This document shows, piece after piece, positions 1 through 5,183 of a DNA stretch of 9,146 bases. How positions within the stretch are numbered: position 1 is the first letter of the stretch; each line of letters begins with the position of its first letter. Below the pieces are notes generated by a model. That model ran no database searches. It was not told the origin of the DNA and saw nothing but the letters and a program-made list of their open reading frames with translations. Location of the stretch: NCBI GenBank assembly GCA_007134805.1, contig SLKB01000348.1:1-9146 (forward strand), written 5' to 3'. This DNA comes from Paracoccaceae bacterium (lineage in GTDB: Bacteria; Pseudomonadota; Alphaproteobacteria; Rhodobacterales; Rhodobacteraceae). Both the position numbers and the translations under genes were made by a program.

Positions 1-1
1 A

Positions 2-169
2 GCAAAGGTGATGATGAACCGACAGATAATACAGGGACTGTTGCACGTGGATGACCTCTTGCCCTTCAGAATCGAGGGCTGGGTCGATTACGCGAGAAAG
101 GGCATGGAGACCGCGCTGCGGGCCAGCCGGCTTGATATCCGCAAGCAGTATGTGAAAGCACCGTTATGA
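2..169 (+). other. unidentified open frame, cut by window start
   Basis: This frame is open from the window edge to a TGA at 167-169 and gives about 55 residues, ending in VKAPL. It contains the stretch HVDDLLPFRIEG followed by a basic amphipathic segment (WVDYARKGMETALRASRLD), which looks coding in character. The DDLLPF piece faintly recalls the C-terminal end of IS66 TnpC transposases, but the match is too short to rely on. It lies in the same reading frame as the IS3 transposase remnant just downstream, separated by two stop codons. It could be the end of a truncated gene or chance. I do not recognise a family. Confidence 0.25.
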
Positions 170-253
170 CTTGCAGGCAGCGCGTGACGGCTGGATAACG
201 CGGCCCTTCGTGATGGCCTGCCACACTCCCGAGCTTCCGGGCTGGGATCTCTC

Positions 254-418
254 GCGGTCCAGCGCGAATGGCTGGACGTCTACATCTTAGAAACCATCGA
301 GATGGTCCAGCAGATCGCAACCGAATGGCTATGGACCTACGGCAACGAACGCCCCAAAATGGGCGTCGTCGGGGTCACACCCGCTGTGACGCTGCAAATG
401 GCCGCCTGCATTCCATGA
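254..418 (+). pseudogene. IS3-family OrfB transposase, C-terminal remnant
   Basis: In the frame ending at the TGA 416-418, the translation contains EWLDVYILETIEMVQ and ATEWLWTYGNERPKMG, then VGVTPAVTLQMAA. This is the conserved C-terminal tail of the integrase-core (rve) transposase OrfB of IS3-family elements, where homologs read roughly W-L-x-x-Y-x-x-x-x-x-x-x-V-Q and W-x-Y-N-x-x-R-P-x-M-x-L-G-G-x-T-P. Only about 50 residues match. The DDE catalytic core, including the glutamate that normally lies shortly before the WL motif, is absent: the sequence upstream (SRASGLGSLAVQR) does not match and the frame has stops at 167-169 and 185-187. OrfA is also missing. It is therefore a dead fragment. 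The family call is firm; the subgroup (perhaps IS407 or IS511) is a guess. Confidence 0.8.
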
Positions 419-450
419 CCCCGCCCCGTTAGAATCGGGAGGATTACCGT
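254..450 (+). mobile_element. decayed right end of an IS3-family element
   Basis: After the transposase stop the DNA continues as CCCCGTTAGAATCGGGAGGATTACC (seen in pieces at 420-448). IS3-family copies in alphaproteobacteria, as I recall them, often have a similar GGGGGATTACC-like sequence shortly after OrfB. The remnant therefore probably runs to about position 450, just short of the CIA30 gene. No matching left terminal repeat lies in the window and I could not identify a target duplication, so the right boundary is approximate. The element may have brought or disrupted what lay left of position 250. Confidence 0.45.
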
Positions 451-486
451 GCCACGCTCATTTCATCCCCGTTCCTGGAGAACATC

Positions 487-1044
487 GTGAGACTACTTTC
501 AACTCTGGCACTCGCCGCGACAATCGGCATGGGAACCGCGCCGGGTAAATTGGCGAGCGAGACCCTGATTGAGGATTTCACAATACCTTCCGACACACGC
601 TGGCGCTTCTTCTCTGACAGTGTCATGGGCGGGGTGTCGACCGGGCAAATGGCTATATTCCAGGGAAACGGCCAGAGCTTCGCGCGTTTGACCGGACGTG
701 TCAGTACAGCCAATAACGGCGGCTTCATCCAGATGCGGCTGGACCTGACCGCGCCGCCGCCCGCGGGCACCACTGGCGTGAGGCTCGTCGTCCGGGGTAA
801 TGACCAGCGCTACTTCGTGCATCTGCGCACAGGCGGTACGGTTCTGCCTTGGCAGTATTATCAGGCTCCTTTCGACGTGACCGGCGACTGGCGCGAAGTG
901 CGGATACCGCTCGCGGGTTTCACGGCATCGGGCAACCTGCTGCGGCGCGTCCCGCGGGCCGACAACCTGCGCTCAATCGCCATCGTCGCCTTCGGGCGCG
1001 ACCACGACGCCCAGATCGACCTGCGTGAAATTGCGTTCTATTGA
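487..1044 (+). CDS. CIA30-domain (NADH:ubiquinone oxidoreductase intermediate-associated protein 30 family) secreted protein
   Basis: The 185-residue product starts at GTG 487, preceded by GGAG at 477-480 with 6-nt spacing. Residues 1-24 look like a signal peptide: R2, a hydrophobic run (LLSTLALAATIGMG), and a possible cleavage after LAS at 22-24, so the mature protein is probably periplasmic. The rest is one CIA30 beta-sandwich domain of normal size, with DSVMGGVS (44-51), NNGGF (76-80), VRGNDQRYF (102-110), WQYYQAPFD (122-130), IPLAGF (140-145) and a closing DLREIAFY. In mitochondria CIA30 (NDUFAF1) assists complex I assembly; the role of secreted bacterial members is unsettled, and the jelly-roll fold could bind carbohydrate or protein. 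The domain call is firm, the function open. It runs straight into the methyltransferase gene and was probably co-transcribed with it. Confidence 0.85.
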   Translation: MRLLSTLALAATIGMGTAPGKLASETLIEDFTIPSDTRWRFFSDSVMGGVSTGQMAIFQGNGQSFARLTGRVSTANNGGFIQMRLDLTAPPPAGTTGVRLVVRGNDQRYFVHLRTGGTVLPWQYYQAPFDVTGDWREVRIPLAGFTASGNLLRRVPRADNLRSIAIVAFGRDHDAQIDLREIAFY

Positions 1045-1717
1045 TCGCTCAGGCCGCTTCACGCGCAGGTTGGAGGACCAAGTCATCACGCAAGATCGAA
1101 ACCGCAGGTTCTGGAACCGGATTGCAGGTCGCTATGCTGCGCGCCAGCTTAGCGATGTGCCTGCCTATGAGGCTATGCTACAGGCCACGGCTGCGCGTCT
1201 GTCCTGCTCGGACAGGGTGCTCGAGATCGGCTGCGGCACTGGCGGCACGGCGATCCGCCTTGCTCCGGGTGTCGCCGAATGGATCGCAACAGATTTTTCA
1301 CAAGAGATGGTGCGCATCGCGCGCGCCAAACCTGCTGGCGATACTGTGAGATTCGAAGTGACGGACGCCGCGGATGCACTTGCAGGGGGGCCTTATGACG
1401 CGGTCTGCGCCTTCAATGTCTTGCACCTGGTCGATGACCTGCCCAGCGTGCTGAGAGGTATTTTTGACAGTTTGCGCCCCGGCGGACAACTGATCAGCAA
1501 GACGTGGTGCTTTGGCGATGTAAAGCCCTGGCTGCGCATCGGGTTTCGGATCCTGCGGGCAGTCGGGCTGTTCCCGGTCGCGAGTACGCTTACTCAAGAC
1601 GCGCTTCGCCAGGCGATCCACGATGCGGGCTTCCAGATCGACGAGCAACAGGTATTCGGTGCATATCCGCAAAACCCCTTTATCGTCGCGCGACGGCCAG
1701 TCTCTGCCGAAGCCTAG
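1025..1717 (+). CDS. class I SAM-dependent methyltransferase (start uncertain)
   Basis: With the first possible start, GTG 1025, the product has 230 residues. It carries the Rossmann methyltransferase core: VLEIGCGTG (motif I, 65-73), the acidic D90 after strand 2, the FNVLHL strand-4 region (130-135) and the RPGG turn (151-154). This fits the Methyltransf_11/25 superfamily; the substrate cannot be told. The true start is doubtful. Recognisable homology begins only near residue 23 (QDRNRRFWNRIAGRYA). The strong Shine-Dalgarno GGAGGA at 1072-1077 precedes not an ATG but ACG at 1088-1090. Other candidates are TTG 1031 and TTG 1070. GTG 1025 would overlap the CIA30 gene by 20 nt. A short hydrophobic stretch at 174-187 (FRILRAVGLFPVAS) might touch the membrane. 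The end at TAG 1715-1717 is secure. Confidence 0.8.
   Translation: MKLRSIDRSGRFTRRLEDQVITQDRNRRFWNRIAGRYAARQLSDVPAYEAMLQATAARLSCSDRVLEIGCGTGGTAIRLAPGVAEWIATDFSQEMVRIARAKPAGDTVRFEVTDAADALAGGPYDAVCAFNVLHLVDDLPSVLRGIFDSLRPGGQLISKTWCFGDVKPWLRIGFRILRAVGLFPVASTLTQDALRQAIHDAGFQIDEQQVFGAYPQNPFIVARRPVSAEA
1072..1077 (+). promoter_or_regulatory. Shine-Dalgarno without a canonical start codon
   Basis: GGAGGA stands in the methyltransferase frame upstream of the first conserved residues. At the expected distance (10 nt) the in-frame codon is ACG 1088, with GTC and ATC just before it. Either translation uses a rare start here, or an original ATG has mutated, or the site is a relic and an upstream GTG/TTG is used. 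Confidence 0.45.
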
Positions 1718-1966
1718 GTTCGCGGGTTCTGCCTGGATCAGCAATGTCTCACGACTCCGCGCGACGAAGGCACACGCGCGCGGTCTAGTGCAACATCGCA
1801 GCGGGCAGCCTGACGCTGCCGCAGCTTTGCATACCCAGTATCTTGCGAAAGCGGCCAGTCGCGGCGCCCTCTTCGACCGGGGGCTGTGCGGAGCGAACCG
1901 ACAGTACGGGCTTGTCAACCGAGGGTGCCCTTCGTGAGGCGTAATGCACCACGATGCCGTGCAGAA
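1718..1966. other. intergenic stretch between converging methyltransferase and lacI-type genes
   Basis: The two flanking genes converge here. I see no U-tailed terminator. The best structure is a six-pair GC stem, GGCAGC at 1804-1809 and GCTGCC at 1815-1820 with a 5-nt loop; lacking a T run, it could act only as a weak or Rho-assisted end. A minus-strand open frame of 61 codons covers 1785-1970 and is listed separately. Confidence 0.5.
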
Positions 1967-1970
1967 TCAT
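1785..1970 (-). CDS. possible small hypothetical protein overlapping the regulator stop codon
   Basis: A 61-residue frame begins at an ATG that overlaps the TGA of the LacI-type gene as ATGA, the arrangement often seen in translational coupling. The product (MILHGIVVHYASRRAP at the start, ending SVRLPAAMLH) matches no family I know and has no clear membrane segment. There is no separate Shine-Dalgarno beyond the end of the regulator gene. In high-GC DNA an open frame of this length is common by chance. It may equally be the worn end of an older gene. Confidence 0.15.
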   Translation of the reverse strand: MILHGIVVHYASRRAPSVDKPVLSVRSAQPPVEEGAATGRFRKILGMQSCGSVRLPAAMLH

Positions 1971-3025
1971 GACGCGTAGCCCGCGTGTTGTGACGGCTGC
2001 CGCCCACGCAGGTTACATGCAACATGCTTGATTTCCGCCGAAGAAAGATCGGTCTTGATCAAGGAAAAAACATGCTCCAACAACGCCGGAACATCCTGTT
2101 GCGCCATTCCGATACAATTGGGCATCAACGCTGCAAATGGGTCCCAGTCGAAGCAGCAATATTGGATCTGCTGCCGGCGTTCGGGGGGCAATTCCGAAAG
2201 CCAAATGACCACTCCTTCCAGTGAGATCGTGGAGTTGACAAAAATTCCGTCAGGCAGGTGTTCCAATGCGGCGAGGCTCGCATGTGCCTTTTGCGCTGCA
2301 TACCCGCAGGCAAGAATGTGTGACTGTGGCACGGTCAAACCCCTCTCGGTGTGGGCATGCAAGAAGCCCCTTATCCGCTCGGATGTATTGTGGTCACTGG
2401 TTCGGCCACCCACGAAATAAAGGCTTTCACTGCGGCCTGCCACATTGCCCCGATCATCGAGAAGCAGTCTTGTAAGGTCGAGCGCGCCTTGGAAATTGTC
2501 CGAGATGACAGATGGCGCTTTCGTACCGGGAAGGTCGAGATTGACCACCTTGACGCCCGCGGCATGGCACAGATCGCTGATCCGATCCGGATCGGTTGCA
2601 CCAGTAACAACGAGGCACTCGACCTGATAGGACAGCAGCATGCGCGCCGCCTCGAATTCCAGCTCCGGGTCTCGCTGCGTACAGGTGATGACGGGGAAAT
2701 AGCCTCGCTGGCGTGCGCCTTGCTCGAATTGTTCGGCAATGGCCCCGAAGTAGCGGTTGTCATATTTCGGAATGACCATGCCAATAATGTTGGACCGGTC
2801 GCGGCGGAGCACACTGGCCTGCAGGTTCACCGAATAGCCCTGTTCGAGGGCAACCGCGCTGATCCGGTCTGCCAGCTTCTGGCTGATTCGGCGCTTTCGC
2901 CAGGTTCCGTTCAGGACAGCGCTGACTGCACTCGGCGAAGTACCAACGGAATGGGCGATATCGTAAATGGTTGTTCGCTTTCCGGAATTTGCGGTTCCGG
3001 GTGACGTATCAGAGCCTGGTTTCAC
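1967..3025 (-). CDS. LacI-family transcriptional regulator, probable ribitol operon repressor
   Basis: The 352-residue product starts at GTG (3025-3023) with AGGAGGG at 3037-3031 of the minus strand and 5-nt spacing. An N-terminal LacI helix-turn-helix occupies about residues 18-45 (TIYDIAHSVGTSPSAVSAVLNG), followed by a basic loop TWRKRRIS, about three residues longer than in LacI or PurR, then the hinge region near 66-75. From S78NIIGMVIP onward comes a periplasmic-binding-protein-like effector domain of the Peripla_BP_1/3 type. It is transcribed away from the transporter and ribitol genes across a 210-bp control region, the usual position of a local repressor. The likely inducer is ribitol or D-ribulose; this is inference from context. 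Cysteines are unusually many (C115, C137, C153, C240, C290, C291, C304, C337). Family call firm; ligand not visible. Confidence 0.9.
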   Translation of the reverse strand: MKPGSDTSPGTANSGKRTTIYDIAHSVGTSPSAVSAVLNGTWRKRRISQKLADRISAVALEQGYSVNLQASVLRRDRSNIIGMVIPKYDNRYFGAIAEQFEQGARQRGYFPVITCTQRDPELEFEAARMLLSYQVECLVVTGATDPDRISDLCHAAGVKVVNLDLPGTKAPSVISDNFQGALDLTRLLLDDRGNVAGRSESLYFVGGRTSDHNTSERIRGFLHAHTERGLTVPQSHILACGYAAQKAHASLAALEHLPDGIFVNSTISLEGVVIWLSELPPERRQQIQYCCFDWDPFAALMPNCIGMAQQDVPALLEHVFSLIKTDLSSAEIKHVACNLRGRQPSQHAGYAS

Positions 3026-3054
3026 GGATGCCCTCCTGTTCGATCAAAACCATC

Positions 3055-3084
3055 TTGACAGCGATGCCCAAGCTAATCAATACT
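3055..3084 (+). promoter_or_regulatory. sigma-70-type promoter of the ribitol operon
   Basis: A perfect TTGACA at 3055-3060 is followed, after 18 bp, by AATACT at 3079-3084 (four of six consensus positions). Transcription would start near 3091, giving a leader of about 145 nt before the binding-protein gene. The position relative to the palindrome immediately downstream fits repression by a LacI-family protein. Confidence 0.55.
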
Positions 3085-3091
3085 GCTACAT

Positions 3092-3115
3092 CGATTGAGC
3101 TTTGATGCACAATCG
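3092..3115. promoter_or_regulatory. palindromic operator candidate for the LacI-type regulator
   Basis: The arms CGATTG (3092-3097) and CAATCG (3110-3115) are perfect inverted repeats. Inside them GC at 3099-3100 mirrors GC at 3107-3108, so eight of the nine outer positions on each side are symmetric about the point 3103/3104. The element covers roughly +1 to +24 of the predicted operon transcript and lies in the control region shared with the divergent regulator gene, so one site could control both directions. It differs from the common AAGCGCTT-centred LacI-family core, which may fit the unusual basic loop in this regulator. Confidence 0.55.
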
Positions 3116-3133
3116 GTATAGCATTGAAATTAA

Positions 3134-3155
3134 CGCACCTTTGGGAGGAGGTGCG
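3134..3155 (+). promoter_or_regulatory. leader hairpin 1, with a purine-rich loop
   Basis: CGCACCT (3134-3140) pairs with AGGTGCG (3149-3155) over seven base pairs, leaving the loop TTGGGAGG. The loop presents a Shine-Dalgarno-like GGGAGG. It lies about 45 nt into the predicted leader of the binding-protein gene. A GTG at 3151 opens a 19-codon frame ending at TAG 3208-3210, but it is only 2 nt from GGAGG, too close for good initiation. Confidence 0.35.
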
Positions 3156-3198
3156 CATCCAACCGGTCTGTCACATCAGCAATCACAGACGAGCACCA

Positions 3199-3218
3199 TC
3201 ACCCCAATAGAGGGGTGA
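3199..3218 (+). promoter_or_regulatory. leader hairpin 2, just upstream of the binding-protein ribosome site
   Basis: TCACCCC (3199-3205) pairs perfectly with GGGGTGA (3212-3218) across the 6-nt loop AATAGA. It ends 5 nt before the GAGGAGGA ribosome-binding site of the next gene and has no T run, so it is more likely a 5' stabiliser or translation-enhancing structure than a terminator. Confidence 0.45.
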
Positions 3219-3235
3219 CAACGAGGAGGAACACC

Positions 3236-4288
3236 ATGACCCAGAATCTGACGCTTTCACTTGCCGCAACCAGCGTCGCGGCATTGCTTGCTGCCGCTCC
3301 GACTTTGGCGCAGGCGGATGCAACTGTCGCCTTCCTGATGCCTGATCAGGCGTCGACGCGCTATGAGGAACACGACCATCCCGGTTTCGTGGCCGCAATG
3401 TCGGAACTGTGCCCGGATTGCACTGTGATCTATCAAAACGCCAATGCAGATGCGACGCTTCAGCAGCAGCAGTTTAATTCGGTGATCGCGCAAGGGGCTG
3501 AGGTCATTGTTCTGAACCCTGTAGATTCATCGGCAGGCGCGGCGATGGTGTCGATTGCCCAATCGCAAGGGGTGCGCGTCATTGCCTATGACCGCCCCAT
3601 TCCTGACAATGTTGCTGATTTCTACGTGTCCTTCGACAATGAGGGCATTGGCTTTGCCATCGCCGAGTCCCTCGTCGAGCATATGGAAGCTTCGGGCATC
3701 CCGGCCGGTTCTGGCGTGTTGCAGATCAACGGATCGCCTACCGATGCGGCGGCAGGGTTGATCCGCGACGGCATCCACCGTGCATTGCGCGCGTCTGATT
3801 ATGAAACCCTGGCCGAATTCGACACCCCCGACTGGGCTCCGCCGCGCGCTCAGGAATGGACAGCCGGGCAAATCACCCGCTTTGGTGATCAGATCACTGG
3901 TATCGTTGCAGCAAATGACGGGACCGGCGGCGGAGCCATTGCCGCACTCAAGGCCGCAGGTGCAGACCCGCTACCCCCTGTGACCGGCAATGACGCCACC
4001 ATCGCGGCCCTGCAACTGATCATAGCTGGCGATCAGTACAACACCATTTCCAAGCCGTCCGAGATTGTCGCGGCCGCTGCCGCCGAGGTAGCAGTGGCCT
4101 TCCTGCAAGGTGAAGACCCCGAGGCCACGACCGAGCTTTACGACACGCCGTCGCAGCTTTTCGTCCCCGCCGTTGTCACGCGCGAGAATATCAAGGCAGA
4201 GATCTTCGACGCCGGCATTCAGCAGCCGGAAACCGTCTGCACCTCGGAATATGTGGCGGCATGTCGGGAATTGGGGATTGTTGACTGA
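3236..4288 (+). CDS. ABC transporter periplasmic sugar(-alcohol)-binding protein, probable ribitol binder
   Basis: The 350-residue product starts at ATG 3236, chosen because GAGGAGGA (3223-3230) lies 5 nt upstream; a GTG at 3215 would place that site inside the gene. Residues 1-27 form a signal peptide ending AQA. The remainder is a type I (Peripla_BP_4) binding protein of the XylF/RbsB kind: VAFLMPD (31-37), a QQQQFNSVIAQGAEVIVLNPVD segment (77-97), VIAYDRPI (115-122), FYVSFDN (129-135) and VAANDGTGGGAI (224-235). Two cysteine pairs, C59/C62 (CPDC) and C335/C343, may form disulfides in the periplasm. It is the first gene of the five-gene operon, ahead of its ATPase and permease. Xylose-binding relatives are closest in appearance, so ligand assignment to ribitol rests on the downstream rbtD and rbtK genes. 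Confidence 0.9.
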   Translation: MTQNLTLSLAATSVAALLAAAPTLAQADATVAFLMPDQASTRYEEHDHPGFVAAMSELCPDCTVIYQNANADATLQQQQFNSVIAQGAEVIVLNPVDSSAGAAMVSIAQSQGVRVIAYDRPIPDNVADFYVSFDNEGIGFAIAESLVEHMEASGIPAGSGVLQINGSPTDAAAGLIRDGIHRALRASDYETLAEFDTPDWAPPRAQEWTAGQITRFGDQITGIVAANDGTGGGAIAALKAAGADPLPPVTGNDATIAALQLIIAGDQYNTISKPSEIVAAAAAEVAVAFLQGEDPEATTELYDTPSQLFVPAVVTRENIKAEIFDAGIQQPETVCTSEYVAACRELGIVD

Positions 4289-4327
4289 CGCCTTCGCAGC
4301 GCGCGACACCCCGGCCTGATGAAGGCC

Positions 4328-4362
4328 CACCGCGCCCTGATCGAGAGACAGGGGGCGCGGTG
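4328..4362 (+). promoter_or_regulatory. strong intercistronic hairpin between binding-protein and ATPase genes
   Basis: CACCGCGCCC (4328-4337) pairs perfectly with GGGCGCGGTG (4353-4362): ten base pairs, nine of them G-C or C-G, with a 15-nt loop. No T run follows (AAACCGG). It sits in the 94-bp gap after the binding-protein stop, while the gaps between later genes are only 3, 12 and 26 bp. Such structures after a binding-protein gene commonly protect the upstream mRNA from 3' exonucleases or cause partial termination, giving excess binding protein. Confidence 0.6.
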
Positions 4363-4382
4363 AAACCGGAAAGGTTGGATCA

Positions 4383-5180
4383 ATGGAAAACCAGAAATCA
4401 GCGGATGCAAAGGAATGCATCCTTCGCCTGCGCGGTATCTCGAAGCAGTTTGGGGCCGTCTCGGCGCTGAGCGATATCGAACTGGACGTGCACGCGGGCG
4501 AGGTCGTGGCGCTTGTGGGCGATAATGGCGCAGGCAAATCGACCCTTGTGAAAGTGCTGGCCGGGGTTCATCAGCCCAGTTCCGGAACCATCGAATGGTG
4601 CGGAGAGAACGTCACTCTCGACACTCCCAGCCGCGCCCTCGATCTTGGGATTGCGACGGTTTATCAAGATCTTTCACTGTGCGAGAACCTTGATGTTGTC
4701 GCCAACCTGTTCCTCGGCCAGGAGCTTTCGCCCTACGCGCTCGATGAAATCCAGATGGAGGTGCGCGCCTGGACGCTGCTGCAGGAGTTGTCGGCGCGTA
4801 TTCCTTCGGTGCGCGAACCCATCGCTGCCCTGTCGGGCGGGCAGCGCCAGACTGTCGCAATCGCCCGTTCGCTTCTGCTCGATCCCAAGATCATCATGCT
4901 GGACGAGCCGACGGCTGCATTGGGCGTGGCCCAGACCGCCGAGGTTCTGAACCTGATTGAGCGCGTGCGCGACCGCGGGCACGGGGTCATCCTGATTTCG
5001 CACAATATGGAAGATGTCCGTGCAGTGGCCGACCGGATCGTGGTGCTGCGGCTGGGGCGCAACAACGGGGTGTTCAATGCCGACACGTCACAGTCTGACC
5101 TCGTCGCCGCCATCACCGGGGCAACCGACAATTCCGTCTCGCGCCGGCACGCGCGGACGACCGCCAGCCAGGAGGGTTGA
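4383..5180 (+). CDS. sugar ABC transporter ATP-binding protein (single-domain, XylG/RbsA class)
   Basis: The 265-residue cytoplasmic ATPase starts at ATG 4383 with GGAAAGG at 4368-4374. It has one complete nucleotide-binding domain: Walker A GDNGAGKS (46-53), Q-loop glutamine Q95 (VYQD), signature LSGGQ (150-154), Walker B IIMLDE (170-175) and switch histidine H207 (ISHN). RbsA and enteric XylG carry two such domains in about 500 residues; this half-size form, likely acting as a homodimer, is usual for the ATPases of many alphaproteobacterial and actinobacterial carbohydrate importers. It energises import through the permease encoded 3 bp downstream. The final 20 residues (SVSRRHARTTASQEG region) are polar and unconserved in appearance. 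Confidence 0.93.
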   Translation: MENQKSADAKECILRLRGISKQFGAVSALSDIELDVHAGEVVALVGDNGAGKSTLVKVLAGVHQPSSGTIEWCGENVTLDTPSRALDLGIATVYQDLSLCENLDVVANLFLGQELSPYALDEIQMEVRAWTLLQELSARIPSVREPIAALSGGQRQTVAIARSLLLDPKIIMLDEPTAALGVAQTAEVLNLIERVRDRGHGVILISHNMEDVRAVADRIVVLRLGRNNGVFNADTSQSDLVAAITGATDNSVSRRHARTTASQEG

Positions 5181-5183
5181 CGC

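Noticed and set aside
1804..1820. GC hairpin as a rho-independent terminator
   Set aside because: Only six base pairs and no T run on either strand, so it is mentioned in the intergenic entry rather than called as a terminator.
1298..1918. 206-codon minus-strand frame overlapping the methyltransferase gene
   Set aside because: Cysteine- and arginine-rich shadow translation; the opposite strand has the intact SAM-binding motifs.
2351..3004. 217-codon plus-strand frame across the regulator gene
   Set aside because: Antisense shadow of the LacI-type gene; no ribosome site and no family resemblance.
3026..3075. Minus-strand promoter for the regulator (TTGATT, 17 bp, CAAGAT)
   Set aside because: The -10 matches consensus at only three of six positions; too weak to list as a feature.
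3215..3235. Upstream GTG start for the binding protein, seven residues longer
   Set aside because: It would place the GAGGAGGA ribosome site inside the gene and add charged residues (TTRRNT) ahead of a normal signal peptide; ATG 3236 has ideal spacing.
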